DNA of 64,000 nt from Bradyrhizobium sp. 200 (GCF_023100945.1 NZ_CP064689.1:5872001-5936000); one strand, 5' to 3'; shown: positions 34,098 to 43,710, counted from the first letter of the stretch. Notes: a model not told the origin generated them from the sequence alone. Numbers and translations: made by a program.

Positions 34098-35261
34098 CTA
34101 CTCTGCCGCTTCCGGCATGACTTCCATCTGCTCGTGGAGGATGACGCCGGAGAGCGGATCGAATTCGCCGACCCAGGGCTGCTTTTCGAGCACCGACCTG
34201 GTATGGCGGTAACCGGCCTCCCACCGCTGCATGATCCCGGACGGGCTGAAATCGATGTCCTTGGTATGGTCCTCGCGGCTGAGCTGCGGGGCCAGCAACC
34301 GCACCACATGCATCCGGGTCGGACAGCCATAACCAGTGAGCTCCCTCACCGCCTCGCTGCTGCGCTCGGCCTCCGGCAGGCGCGCGGCGAGCTGGTTGAT
34401 GACATGGCGCAGCCGATGCGCCTGCTGCTGCCGCGCAATGTGGCTCGCGATGCGGCTCGAATACTGCACGTCCTTGTGGCGGTTCAGCACCTCCGCCATC
34501 GTGGTGGGCTCGCCGCCGGACGGATTCCACAGATGCACCGCGAAGATCAGCGAGTTCTTGCGCGGATTGTCGTCGAACACGGCCTCTGTCGGCGTGTTCG
34601 ACAAGATACCGCCATCCCAATAGAGCTCGCCGTCGATGCGGACCGCAGGAAAAGCCGGCGGCAGCGCGCCCGACGCCATGATGTGCCTGACGCCGAGTTC
34701 GCCATTGCGGCTGTCGAAATAGCGCATCTGGCTGGTGCGGACATGGGCGGCGCCCACTGTCAGGCGCGGCGTACATTGATTGACCAGGTTGAAGTCCACC
34801 AGCTCCGTCAGTGTCCGTTCCAGCGGCGAGGTCGAGTAGTAGCCGGCATTGTCGGCACCGAGCGGATAGCTGTCGCCGGCATGGGCCAGCGGGTTGGGCC
34901 GGAAGAAACCGGGAATGCCGTTGGTCACCGTCGACCAGTAAGAGAGCTTTTCGTTGAAGCCCGGAAAGATGTCGCGAAAACTCCAGATCGGATTCTGCTC
35001 CATCTTCTTCCAGAATTCGCGCAGGCGCGACAGCCGGTTCTGCGGCGCATTGCCGGCGATCAGGCTGGCGTTGATGGCGCCGATCGAAGTGCCGATGATC
35101 CAGTCCGGCTCGATGCCGGCTTCATGCAGCGCCTGGTAGACGCCGGCCTGATAGGAGCCGAGCGCACCGCCGCCTTGCAGCACCAGCACGACCTGCCCAG
35201 GCTCGGACCTTCCCAGTGACAGCAAGGTCGGCGAGGAATTGCTGTGCTTCACGTCGCTCAT
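34098..35261 (-). CDS. Patatin-like phospholipase
   Basis: 387 residues. Patatin catalytic elements are complete: the glycine-rich oxyanion loop QGGGALGSYQAG (29-40), nucleophile Ser59 in GTSIG, and Asp216 in YWDGG. The remainder resembles DUF3734-containing patatins found in PHA-producing Proteobacteria. It hydrolyses acyl esters of lipids and is cytoplasmic or membrane-associated. It lies 64 bp downstream of the 3-hydroxybutyrate dehydrogenase gene on the same strand, consistent with a lipid/polyhydroxybutyrate context. Confidence 0.9.
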   Translation of the reverse strand: MSDVKHSNSSPTLLSLGRSEPGQVVLVLQGGGALGSYQAGVYQALHEAGIEPDWIIGTSIGAINASLIAGNAPQNRLSRLREFWKKMEQNPIWSFRDIFPGFNEKLSYWSTVTNGIPGFFRPNPLAHAGDSYPLGADNAGYYSTSPLERTLTELVDFNLVNQCTPRLTVGAAHVRTSQMRYFDSRNGELGVRHIMASGALPPAFPAVRIDGELYWDGGILSNTPTEAVFDDNPRKNSLIFAVHLWNPSGGEPTTMAEVLNRHKDVQYSSRIASHIARQQQAHRLRHVINQLAARLPEAERSSEAVRELTGYGCPTRMHVVRLLAPQLSREDHTKDIDFSPSGIMQRWEAGYRHTRSVLEKQPWVGEFDPLSGVILHEQMEVMPEAAE

Positions 35262-35325
35262 GTCATGCTCCTTCCGCTTCGCATTTTGATGTTCGCGCGC
35301 GGCTTGCCCATGTTACGTTCACGCT

Positions 35326-36150
35326 TCAGTGTGCGGTCCAGCCGCCGTCAACCGGCAGCGCAGTCCCGGTGATCGACGCCGCCGCATCGCTGGCGAGAAA
35401 GACGGTCACCGCGCCCAGTTCCTCAACACTCGCAAAATGCTTGTTGGGCTGCTGCGCCAGCAACACGTCGTGGATGACTTTTTCACGGGAAATGCCGTGC
35501 GCCTTGGCCTGGCTGTCGATCTGCGCCTCGACCAGCGGCGTATAGACGTAGCCCGGGCAGATCGCATTGCAGGTGATGCCGTCTTCGGCGGTCTCCAGCG
35601 CAGTCACCTTGGTCAGGCCGACGATGCCGTGCTTGGCTGCGACATAGGCCGCCTTGAAGGGCGAGCCGACCAGCCCATGCGCAGAGGCGATGTTGATGAT
35701 CCGCCCGAACTTGTTCTGACGCATGGCCGGCAGCGACAGGCGCGTGGTGTGAAACGCCGACGACAGATTGATCGCCAGGATCGCATTCCATTTCTCGACT
35801 GGAAACTGGTCGAGCGGCGCGACGTATTGGATACCGGCATTGTTGACCAGAATATCGAGCCGCCCATGACTGGCGACGGTGGCCGCGATCATCTCGGCAA
35901 TCGCATCACTGCTCGTCATGTCGGCCGCGGAATAGCTGACCTTGACGCCGAAATCGGCGGCGATCTGATCCTGGGTTTTGGCGATCTCGGCTCCGATGCC
36001 AAGACCGTTCAGCACCACCGCCGAGCCGGCTTCCGCCAGCGCGCGGGCAATCCCGAGCCCGATGCCGCTGGTCGAGCCCGTGACGAGCGAGACCCTGCCG
36101 GCGAGCGGCCGCAGAGCCGCAGCACCTTGCGTTTTGAGCTGGATATTCAT
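35326..36150 (-). CDS. bdhA: 3-hydroxybutyrate dehydrogenase (SDR family)
   Basis: 274-residue NAD-dependent short-chain dehydrogenase interconverting 3-hydroxybutyrate and acetoacetate. The nucleotide motif is TGSTSGIGLGIA, then NNAGIQYVAPLDQFP. The catalytic Ser is in NIASAHGLVGSPFKAAYVAAKHG with the YxxxK pair. ICPGYVYTPLVEAQI and the TGTALPVDGGWTAH terminus are typical of HBDH. Links polyhydroxybutyrate turnover to central metabolism. Confidence 0.92.
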   Translation of the reverse strand: MNIQLKTQGAAALRPLAGRVSLVTGSTSGIGLGIARALAEAGSAVVLNGLGIGAEIAKTQDQIAADFGVKVSYSAADMTSSDAIAEMIAATVASHGRLDILVNNAGIQYVAPLDQFPVEKWNAILAINLSSAFHTTRLSLPAMRQNKFGRIINIASAHGLVGSPFKAAYVAAKHGIVGLTKVTALETAEDGITCNAICPGYVYTPLVEAQIDSQAKAHGISREKVIHDVLLAQQPNKHFASVEELGAVTVFLASDAAASITGTALPVDGGWTAH

Positions 36151-36335
36151 GGCGGTCCTTTCGGGTAGGGGTTCAGCGGCTCACGCTGACCATCTTCACC
36201 ACACCCTGCCCGGCGGCCCTCACTTAAGGAAATGCCGTTTGGCTTCCAAAACCATACGCTACCGCTATCGCAGTTATGGTGTCATCGGACGCTGCGATCG
36301 GGTATGTTCTACGCACCATAGACCGAGGCACGACC

Positions 36336-37238
36336 ATGGAGATGCATCAGGTTCGCTACTTCCTCGCGGTCGCGCGCGTGCTCAACTTCACGCGTGCCGC
36401 CGACGAGTGCAACGTCACGCAGCCGTCGCTGACGCGGGCCATCAAGCAACTGGAGGCAGAACTCGGTGGCGACCTGTTTCGCCGCGAGCGTCCCGCCGCA
36501 CAATTGACCGAACTCGGCCAGCGGATGCATCCGCTGCTCAAGCAATGCTACGAGGCGGCGACAGGCGCGCGCGAACTTGCCTCATCCTTCAAGAGCGGCG
36601 AAGTCGGTGCGCTCCGGATTGCGCTGACCCATTCTGTCGACCTGTCGCTCCTGATTCCGCATCTCGACCAGATCAAGCGGATGTTCAATCGTCTGGAGTT
36701 CCGCTTTCTGCGCGGCAACGCCCGCGACGTCGCCGAGTTTCTCAGGAAGGGCGAAGCCGAGCTCGGCATTGCCGCAGAAATCAGCGAGGAGTGGGACCGG
36801 CTCGACACCTGGCCGCTGTTCACGGAAAACTTTCAGCTCGTCGTCAACAAGAACCATCCGCTGGCGGCCCGCGACAAAATCGATTTCGTCGATCTTCGCG
36901 CCGAGCAATTGCTGTCACGAAATTACTGCGAACATTCAGCGCGGGTAAACACTTCGCTTCGCGAGCACGGACTCGATGTGGATCGCAGCCATGAAATCGC
37001 CTCCGAACGCGATCTGCTCGAACTCCTGGAAGCCGATATCGGCGTCGCCGTGGTGCCCGATACCGCCTCGATCCCGCCGACCCTGAAACGGGCGGCCGTG
37101 GAAGGGCTGGATGCGCGGCGGACCGTGAACCTCTATGGCGTGGCCGGGCGCGAACGGACGGCCGTGGCGTCCGCCGTGATGCGCATGCTGCGTGGCGCCG
37201 ACTGGCAGCAATTCATCGGCAAGACCGCCGGCGCCTGA
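36336..37238 (+). CDS. LysR-family transcriptional regulator
   Basis: 300 residues from ATG 36336 (GAGG 7 nt upstream). The N-terminal winged helix is MEMHQVRYFLAVARVLNFTR with AADECNVTQPSLTRAIKQLE. The effector-binding domain follows from about residue 90. It is divergent from bdhA (185 bp shared), which is its most likely target. The co-inducer is unknown. Confidence 0.9.
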   Translation: MEMHQVRYFLAVARVLNFTRAADECNVTQPSLTRAIKQLEAELGGDLFRRERPAAQLTELGQRMHPLLKQCYEAATGARELASSFKSGEVGALRIALTHSVDLSLLIPHLDQIKRMFNRLEFRFLRGNARDVAEFLRKGEAELGIAAEISEEWDRLDTWPLFTENFQLVVNKNHPLAARDKIDFVDLRAEQLLSRNYCEHSARVNTSLREHGLDVDRSHEIASERDLLELLEADIGVAVVPDTASIPPTLKRAAVEGLDARRTVNLYGVAGRERTAVASAVMRMLRGADWQQFIGKTAGA

Positions 37239-37252
37239 AGGATGATGAAGCG

Positions 37253-37981
37253 CTAGCGCTGCCAGCGTTCCTCGCTCGCGCTCTTCAGCGCGGTGATCAG
37301 GTCGTCGATTTCCATGCGCTTGCGGAAATCGGGATCGACGAAGCGGGCCTTCACCAATCCGTCGCGGCCGACCACGAAGGTCGCCGGGATCGGCAGCACC
37401 CAGCCGTCATTGCCCTGGAAGCTTGCCATATCCTGGTATGACAGCAGCCGCTGGATTTCAGCGTCGAGCCAGATCGCAAGATTGAGCGACAGCGCGTAGC
37501 CATTGTCGAGGTCGGTCAATACCGGAAACGGCGCATCCGCCTCCGACTTGAATTTCTCGGCATAGGCCTGCGTCTCCGGCATGATCGCAACCGTTTGCGC
37601 GCCCAAGGCCTTGATGCGGTCCTGGGCCTGGATCACGGCCCGCACATTCAGCCGGCAATAAGGGCACCAATGACCGCGATAAAACATCACCGCAGCCGGG
37701 CCGTTCTCGGTCAGTGATTTCAGGCTGACCAGCCGGCCGGTCTCATCCGGCAGCAGGAACGGCGGCATCGCCTCACCCGGTCGCGGCGCATTTTCGCCGC
37801 CGCCATTCTCGTTCAGCCGCACCACCAGCCGATCGACTGCCTCGCCATAGGCCGGAAAGATCTCGCGCCCCGCCGCCGCGTAGGCCTCGAGCTGCTCGCG
37901 CAGGGTGCCTTCCATGTCACGGCATTGCTCAAACGCCTGCTTGAGGCGTTCGGCATTGGCTGGCGATAGCGTTGTCGTCAT
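37253..37981 (-). CDS. Peroxiredoxin-like (AhpC/TSA) protein
   Basis: 242 residues from ATG 37981 (GGAG 6 nt upstream). The redoxin fold starts near residue 65 with AMPPFLLPDETGRLVSLKSL. The redox site is GHWCPYCRLNV, a CxxC form as in peroxiredoxin-like rather than classic 2-Cys AhpC proteins. Probably a thiol peroxidase or disulfide reductase in the cytoplasm. Convergent with the LysR gene. Confidence 0.85.
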   Translation of the reverse strand: MTTTLSPANAERLKQAFEQCRDMEGTLREQLEAYAAAGREIFPAYGEAVDRLVVRLNENGGGENAPRPGEAMPPFLLPDETGRLVSLKSLTENGPAAVMFYRGHWCPYCRLNVRAVIQAQDRIKALGAQTVAIMPETQAYAEKFKSEADAPFPVLTDLDNGYALSLNLAIWLDAEIQRLLSYQDMASFQGNDGWVLPIPATFVVGRDGLVKARFVDPDFRKRMEIDDLITALKSASEERWQR

Positions 37982-38062
37982 GGTGTGCTCCGGCATATCA
38001 GCATTATTTTCCGGTCCGGGCCGCCCCGCAAGGGCGGCCCAAACGCTTCAGCACTTAAAGGC

Positions 38063-38347
38063 TCAAGGCAGATGGAAATTACCGGTCGGGTCGAGCATGC
38101 CCGAGGCCGAATAGAGCTGGCCCTTGTCCATGAAGAACACCGTGTTGTTCGGCACCTTCCTGGCGTTCTTCATCATCGCATCGTGATTCTTCGGCGTCGC
38201 CGCCATGGCCATCGCCGACATTTTCCCCGGGCCGGCATACATGTAGGCCATGCCCGGATTGAATTCCCAGGGAACCTGCGAGAAGGCCGTGGTGGCAATG
38301 GCGGCAAACGCCGCAGTGGCAATCAGGGTCTTGGAGAAGGTTTTCAT
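38063..38347 (-). CDS. Small exported protein of unknown function
   Basis: 94 residues from ATG 38347 with a strong AGAGGAA site. The first 23 residues form a clear Sec signal (KTFSKTLIATAAFAAIATTAFS). The mature part is rich in Met (GMAYMYAGPGKMSAMAMA) and contains no Cys. I do not recognise a family. The Met-rich segment could bind a metal such as copper, which is only a suggestion. Confidence 0.75.
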   Translation of the reverse strand: MKTFSKTLIATAAFAAIATTAFSQVPWEFNPGMAYMYAGPGKMSAMAMAATPKNHDAMMKNARKVPNNTVFFMDKGQLYSASGMLDPTGNFHLP

Positions 38348-38590
38348 TGGGATTCCTCTGGATGGATGGTGACGCCCGCCGATCGGGCGCTGTCCCATCA
38401 GAGAACCGCCCTGGCCTGAATGAGAAATGCCGTTGCACAATCGGTTCGATAGCCACGGCGTATTGAAAGACTGCCAATAGCCCCGCGCTATCGACTTCAG
38501 AGCGAATGCGCATTTCATATTGGCCCGCTGGGCCTTCATCCTGTCTTCGAACGCATGCGGAGGCATGCGCCCATCGACAGGAGATTTCCG

Positions 38591-39082
38591 ATGACAGGTC
38601 ATTTGACGAACCGCCTTGCGAATTTCTGCGCCTCGCTGGTGCTGGCCTTGCTGATCCTTTCCGTTGTCTCCGCAGCTCGCGCCGACAGCGATGACGGCAT
38701 CGTCCGCGTCAAGAGCGCGGTGCCGATGGCGGAAGCGATCACCCGCATCAGGGCCGATATCGCCGGCAAGGGTATCACGTTCTTCATGGAGATCGACCAG
38801 TCAAAGCTCGCCGCCGACGCCGGCATCAGGCTGCGCCCCTCGACGCTGCTGGTGTTCGGCAATCCGCCGCTCGGCACCCAGTTCATTACCTCTAATCCGA
38901 ACGCCGGCCTCGACTGGCCGGTTCGCCTGCTGCTGACGCAGGACGACAATGGCGACGTCTGGGCGGTGTGGACCGATTTCGAATGGATCGCCAGGCGCCA
39001 CAACATCAGGGATCGCGGCGCGCAATTCGAGATGGCGACCAAGGTGGTGGGTTCGATCACTTCGACCATCACGACCAGGTAA
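38591..39082 (+). CDS. DUF302 domain protein, exported
   Basis: 163 residues from ATG 38591 (AGGAG 8 nt upstream). A signal peptide ends at SAARA (~32). The rest is a DUF302 domain: TRIRADIAGKGITFFMEIDQ, LLVFGNPPLGTQ and PVRLLLTQDDNGDVWAVWTD. The function of DUF302 is not established. These proteins are often found near redox or metal genes, as here. Confidence 0.87.
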   Translation: MTGHLTNRLANFCASLVLALLILSVVSAARADSDDGIVRVKSAVPMAEAITRIRADIAGKGITFFMEIDQSKLAADAGIRLRPSTLLVFGNPPLGTQFITSNPNAGLDWPVRLLLTQDDNGDVWAVWTDFEWIARRHNIRDRGAQFEMATKVVGSITSTITTR

Positions 39083-39169
39083 CAGCTTCGGCCCGACCAC
39101 GTAATGTCATCAGGCCGCCTCTCGCGCGGCCTGATCGCATAATGGGCTACCAATAGAGGAGCAAGTTCG

Positions 39170-40531
39170 ATGACGCCTGAAAAATTCGACGTGGTCATTC
39201 TGGGTGGGGGCAATGCCGGCATCGGCGTGACCGGGCCGGTCCGGCGCGCCGGAATGTCGGTCGCGATGATCGAGGCCGATCTTCTCGGCGGCACCTGCCC
39301 GAACCGCGGCTGCACGCCCAAGAAGGTGCTGGTCGCCGCCGGCCAAGCGCTGCACGAAATCGAGCGCGCCTCCATCCATCACATCGCCGTCGGCAAGCCG
39401 AAGCTCGACTGGCTGGCGCTGATCGACCGCGAGAAGGACATGATCAAGGATATCCCGGCCAACCTCGCCCGCTCCATGGCCAAGCGCAATGTCGAGGTCA
39501 TCAGGGGTCACGGTGCGTTCACCGGCCCCAACACCGTCCGCGTCGGCAATCGCGAACTCGAGGCTGGGCATATCGTGATTGCAACCGGCTCGAAGCCACG
39601 ACCGCTGCCGATTCCGGGCGCCGACCTCATGATCACCTCGGACGAGATGCTGAGCGAACGTGAACTGCCCGGCTCCGTGATCTTCGTCGGCGGCGGGGTG
39701 ATCGCGCTGGAATTTGGCCACGTCTATGCACGCGCCGGCTCGGAGGTGACGATTCTCGAAGCGTTGCCGCAGCTATTGCCGGCCATGGACGCCGACGCCG
39801 TCGCACATCTGCAGGCCGAGAGCGAGCGGATCGGAATCCGGGTCAGGACATCCGTCAGCGTCAAGCGAATTGAAAAGGCGAAAGGCCGCCTGCGCATCGT
39901 TTTCAGCCATGACGGCGCCGAGCATGCGGCCGAGGCCGATCGCGTCGTCAACGGTGCGGGCCGCGTCGCCAATGTCGATACGCTTGATCTCGCCGTGGGC
40001 CAGGTCGAACACGCCAGTGGCCGCGTCGCGATCGACGGCCATCTGCGCTCGATCTCCAATTCCAACGTCTATGTCTGCGGCGACGCGGTGCCCACCTCGC
40101 CGCAACTGTCGCCGATCGCGACCTATGAGGGCGACATCGTCGGCCGCAACATCGTGGAAGGTCCGAAATACAGTCCGGACTATGCCAGCATGGCGACATC
40201 CGTCTACACCGTGCCGCCGCTCGCCTCCGTCGGCCTGACGGAAGCCGCCGCCAGACAGAAGGGCCTTGCCGTCGACGTTCACACCAACGACATGCTCGAC
40301 TGGTTCTCCGCGAAAACCTATGCCGAAACCGTCGCATGGTCGAAGGTGATCGTCGATCAATCGACCGACCGCATCCTCGGCGCTCATTTCGTCGGGCATG
40401 CCGGCCAGGAGCTCGTGAATATTTTCGGACTGGCGATGCGCTTCGGCATCACCGCCAGCCAGATCCGGGAAAATGTCTACGCCTATCCGACCTTTTCCTC
40501 CGACATCAAGCACATGCTCGGCCATGGCTAG
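39170..40531 (+). CDS. Pyridine nucleotide-disulfide oxidoreductase with altered catalytic dyad
   Basis: 453-residue FAD protein of the glutathione reductase/lipoamide dehydrogenase family. The FAD motif is VVILGGGNAGIG, the redox-active pair is in GGTCPNRGCTPKK (CxxxxC), and the NAD(P) motif FVGGGVIALEFG is intact. The C-terminal active-site motif, normally HPTxSE, reads YPTFSSD, so the proton-relay His and Glu are missing. It therefore probably does not reduce glutathione or lipoamide in the usual way. An AGAGGAG site precedes the ATG. Confidence 0.87.
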   Translation: MTPEKFDVVILGGGNAGIGVTGPVRRAGMSVAMIEADLLGGTCPNRGCTPKKVLVAAGQALHEIERASIHHIAVGKPKLDWLALIDREKDMIKDIPANLARSMAKRNVEVIRGHGAFTGPNTVRVGNRELEAGHIVIATGSKPRPLPIPGADLMITSDEMLSERELPGSVIFVGGGVIALEFGHVYARAGSEVTILEALPQLLPAMDADAVAHLQAESERIGIRVRTSVSVKRIEKAKGRLRIVFSHDGAEHAAEADRVVNGAGRVANVDTLDLAVGQVEHASGRVAIDGHLRSISNSNVYVCGDAVPTSPQLSPIATYEGDIVGRNIVEGPKYSPDYASMATSVYTVPPLASVGLTEAAARQKGLAVDVHTNDMLDWFSAKTYAETVAWSKVIVDQSTDRILGAHFVGHAGQELVNIFGLAMRFGITASQIRENVYAYPTFSSDIKHMLGHG

Positions 40532-40664
40532 CCGCATAGCGCGGCGCTATCGATTCAAGAGCCAACCGGCATTTCCTCTCGTGCGTGGCTTCCTCGATGG
40601 TGGTGACGTAGCCGGCCAGATCATTCGGGGCCACGGCAAGGACAGAAACAGAGGAGATCACGAC

Positions 40665-41156
40665 ATGTCCAAATCCAATACCGCGTCTCACACAATCTGG
40701 CAGGGCCTCGCACTCGCCGGAATCATTGCAGTTTCGGTTACGACGGTCTCGACCGCCGTCGCGGGCGAATGCCCGGCCGGCAAGATGCAGCCCAACGTCC
40801 GCCCTATGGTCGACCACAAGCCGATCGGCGTCACCGACGTCACGCTTGGCTCGATCAATCTCGAAAAGCAGCCGGCCAATATCCGGGATCGCGAGCTGCG
40901 CTTTCGCAAGCTGACGATCGAGCCCGGCGGTATCGTGCCCTGGCACAGCCATGATGACCGTCCCGCGCTGATCTACGTCCAGCAGGGCGAAATCGTCGAG
41001 TACGCCAGCAACTGCGCCGACCCGATCGTGCACAAGGCCGGCGAGATCAGGCCGGAAGTAGCCGGCACGTCGCACTGGTGGAAGAACCTCGGCAAGGAGA
41101 CCGTCATTCTCTATGTCGGCGATGTCCGCAAGGACCCGCACGACCACAACATGTAA
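40665..41156 (+). CDS. Cupin-domain protein, exported
   Basis: 163 residues from ATG 40665 with GAGGAG 8 nt upstream. An N-terminal signal segment ends near AVAGEC (~35). The cupin core contains PWHSHDDRPALIYVQQGEI, with His residues as likely metal ligands, and the second motif TSHWWKNLGKETVILYVGDV. Small single-domain cupin with unknown substrate. It stands 133 bp after the flavoprotein gene on the same strand. Confidence 0.85.
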   Translation: MSKSNTASHTIWQGLALAGIIAVSVTTVSTAVAGECPAGKMQPNVRPMVDHKPIGVTDVTLGSINLEKQPANIRDRELRFRKLTIEPGGIVPWHSHDDRPALIYVQQGEIVEYASNCADPIVHKAGEIRPEVAGTSHWWKNLGKETVILYVGDVRKDPHDHNM

Positions 41157-41192
41157 GGAGCTGTAACGAGCGCCACCCGACGTCTCGTTGCC

Positions 41193-41247
41193 GGATGTGA
41201 CGCCCTGGGGTCCCACGTGTCGCCCCACACGCCCAGGCGTCACATCC
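41193..41247 (+). terminator. Long inverted repeat after the cupin gene
   Basis: GGATGTGACGCC(C)TGGG at 41193-41209 pairs with CCCAGGCGTCACATCC at 41232-41247, about 16 bp with one bulged base. Located 36 bp after the cupin stop and followed by a short pyrimidine tract. Likely terminator, or a leader element of the following MFS gene. Confidence 0.55.
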
Positions 41248-41279
41248 CTTCTCTATCAAGCGCAACATGGAGAGGCGCC

Positions 41280-42509
41280 ATGACCGACATTTCCGCGCCA
41301 ATGAAACCGGAAGCGATGGAAATGCAGGGCCATTCCCCCGGCGTGGTGCTGCGATCCCTCGTCATCGGCCTCACGGCGTTCTTGACCGTGGTCGATCTGT
41401 TCGCCACGCAGGCGATCCTTCCCTCGCTGACCCGGCATTACAACGTAACCCCCGCCGCGATGGGCTTTGCGGTCAATGCGAGCACCATGGGCATGGCGGT
41501 CGCAGGGCTCGTGGTCGGCTTCCTGAGCCCACACATCGACCGCCGGCTCGGCATCCTCGTCAGCCTGGTCCTGCTCGCGATCCCCACCGCGCTGCTGGCG
41601 AGCGCCCCTGACCTCACCGTGTTCACGACCCTTCGCGTCGCGCAGGGCCTCTGCATGGCCTCGGCCTTTGCGCTGACGCTGGCCTATCTCGGCGAGCAGT
41701 GCAATCAGATGGACGCGGGCGGCGCGTTCGCGGCCTATATCACCGGCAATGTCGCCAGCAATCTGATCGGACGGCTGGTGTCGGCGGCAGTCGTCGATAC
41801 GCTCGGGCTGGCCTCGAACTTCTATTTCTTCGCGCTGCTCAATCTTGCCGGCGCGGTGCTGGTCTACTTCACCATCCAGCGCGTCAAGCCGATGCAGGCG
41901 ATGGCCGCGGCGCAGTCGCCGTTCGCCGCAACGATCGAGCATTGGCGCGACCCGGCGCTGCGCTCGGCCTTTGCCATCGGCTTCTGCATCCTGTTCGCGT
42001 TTATCGGCACATTTACCTTCGTGAATTTCGTGCTGGTGCGCCCGCCACTGTCGCTTGGGCGGATGGATCTCGGCTTCGTCTATTTCGTGTTTGCGCCATC
42101 CGTCGTCACGACGCTGTTCGCCGGCAGGGCGGTGGCGCGCTTCGGCACGCGGCCGGCGATCTGGGGCGCGCTTGCGGTCGCCGCGTTGGGCCTGCCGCTG
42201 CTGCTGTCGTCGCATCTATCCCGAGTTCTGACCGGCATGGTGCTGGTCGGCGTCGGCACTTTCTTCGCACAGGCCTGCGCCACCGGCTTCGTAGGCCAAG
42301 CCGCCCGCGACAACCGCGGCATTGCCAGCGGAACCTATCTTGCCTGCTATTTTCTCGGCGGCCTCGTCGGCAGCGCCGTGCTGGGCCAGTTGTTCGACCG
42401 CTTCGGATGGACCATCTGCGTCGCCGGCGTCGGCGCCTCGCTGGCCATCGCAGCGCTATTGACTGCGCGACTTACCCTGACTCCTCGGTCCGCCGGGTCT
42501 CCGGCATGA
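41280..42509 (+). CDS. MFS transporter
   Basis: 409-residue membrane transporter with about twelve helices, from ATG 41280 (GGAGAGG upstream). The loop 2-3 region reads GFLSPHIDRRLGI and the sequence TYLACYFLGGLVGSAVLGQLF is near helix 11. It resembles drug or metabolite efflux permeases of the YnfM group. Its 3' end overlaps that of the convergent MFS gene by 38 bp. Confidence 0.88.
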   Translation: MTDISAPMKPEAMEMQGHSPGVVLRSLVIGLTAFLTVVDLFATQAILPSLTRHYNVTPAAMGFAVNASTMGMAVAGLVVGFLSPHIDRRLGILVSLVLLAIPTALLASAPDLTVFTTLRVAQGLCMASAFALTLAYLGEQCNQMDAGGAFAAYITGNVASNLIGRLVSAAVVDTLGLASNFYFFALLNLAGAVLVYFTIQRVKPMQAMAAAQSPFAATIEHWRDPALRSAFAIGFCILFAFIGTFTFVNFVLVRPPLSLGRMDLGFVYFVFAPSVVTTLFAGRAVARFGTRPAIWGALAVAALGLPLLLSSHLSRVLTGMVLVGVGTFFAQACATGFVGQAARDNRGIASGTYLACYFLGGLVGSAVLGQLFDRFGWTICVAGVGASLAIAALLTARLTLTPRSAGSPA

Positions 42510-43710
42510 ACAACCAGATCACCGTCAAGCCGAGGGCTGCGATCGCGGCCAAGCCGGTGAACGCGATGCTGCTGCCGAAGGTGTCGCTGATATAGCCCGC
42601 CAGCACCGTGCTCAATGACGCGCCGATGCCGGTCGCGGTGCCGACGATGCCTTGCGCCAGATTGAAGTGACCGCTTCCGAAGGCGACATCGGCCACGATC
42701 AGCGGCACCATCACGCTGAGCACCGCCGCGGTGATGCCGTCGAACACCTGCACGGCGACCAGGAGATAGGGATCCTTGACGACCGCAAACAGCAGCCCGC
42801 GGATCGCCAGTGCGCCGAACGCCAGCAGCAGCAGCGGCCGCCTCCCCCACGCCTGCGCCTTTCGGCCGACCGAGGGCGAGGTCAGCGCGACGATGGCCTG
42901 CGGCACGATGATGCAGGCCGCAATCAGCACCGGCGCCCATTGGCTCGACCGCGTGGTGACGACGCCGGCCATCAGCGGCAGCATGGCGGCGTTCGCGAGC
43001 TGAAGCAGCAGCACACCGCCGGCAAAGATCAGCAGCGGACGTTGGCGCAGCAGATGGAAGACACTGGTGGCCTCCTTATCGGGAACCTCCCGCACCACGG
43101 CGCCATGGGATTGCGCCACGTCGATCTCCCGCTCGCGGATCCGGGCGAGCGCCAGCAATGTCGGAATGGCCAGAAGAAAGGTAACGATAAACACAGACCT
43201 GTTCGACGACAGATAGCCAACCGCGCCCATCAGCGCCGCCGCCGAGCCGTTGCCAAGCGCTGCGAAGCGGGCGTTGCGCCCGAGCCGCTCCCCGATCGCG
43301 AACGGCCCGACCAGGCCGAGGCTGATCGCCGCAATCGCCGGACCGAGCACGCAACTCGCGAGCGCATGCAGCATCGCCGCCGCAGTCACCACCGGAAAGA
43401 TCGGCCATAACGCATAGGCCAATGCGCAGCAGCCGATGGTGGCGACCGCCAGGCCCGCCACCAGCCGCTCCGAACGCGCGGCGTCGACGATAGCGCCGCC
43501 CGGCATCTGCCCGAGCAAGCCGATGATGCCGCCGATCGACAGCACGAATCCGATCTCGACCTGTGTCCATTTCTGCGTGGTCAGATAGACCGCAATGAAC
43601 GGACCGAAGCCGGTCTGGACGTCGGCGAGAAAGAAGATGAACCAGTCGAGGCCGCGCTGGCTTTCGCGCGACGGCTTCGGCCTGCCGCCGGGCGCTGGCG
43701 GCAGCGGCAC
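42472..43710 (-). CDS. MFS transporter
   Basis: 412-residue membrane transporter starting at GTG 43710, with about twelve helices. IGGIIGLLGQMPGGAIVDAARSE is the conserved loop after helix 2. Its closest resemblance is to MFS permeases of the MFS_1 family without a known substrate. It is unrelated in detail to the MFS gene it converges with. The two share 38 bp at their ends. Confidence 0.86.
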   Translation of the reverse strand: MPLPPAPGGRPKPSRESQRGLDWFIFFLADVQTGFGPFIAVYLTTQKWTQVEIGFVLSIGGIIGLLGQMPGGAIVDAARSERLVAGLAVATIGCCALAYALWPIFPVVTAAAMLHALASCVLGPAIAAISLGLVGPFAIGERLGRNARFAALGNGSAAALMGAVGYLSSNRSVFIVTFLLAIPTLLALARIREREIDVAQSHGAVVREVPDKEATSVFHLLRQRPLLIFAGGVLLLQLANAAMLPLMAGVVTTRSSQWAPVLIAACIIVPQAIVALTSPSVGRKAQAWGRRPLLLLAFGALAIRGLLFAVVKDPYLLVAVQVFDGITAAVLSVMVPLIVADVAFGSGHFNLAQGIVGTATGIGASLSTVLAGYISDTFGSSIAFTGLAAIAALGLTVIWLFMPETRRTEESG

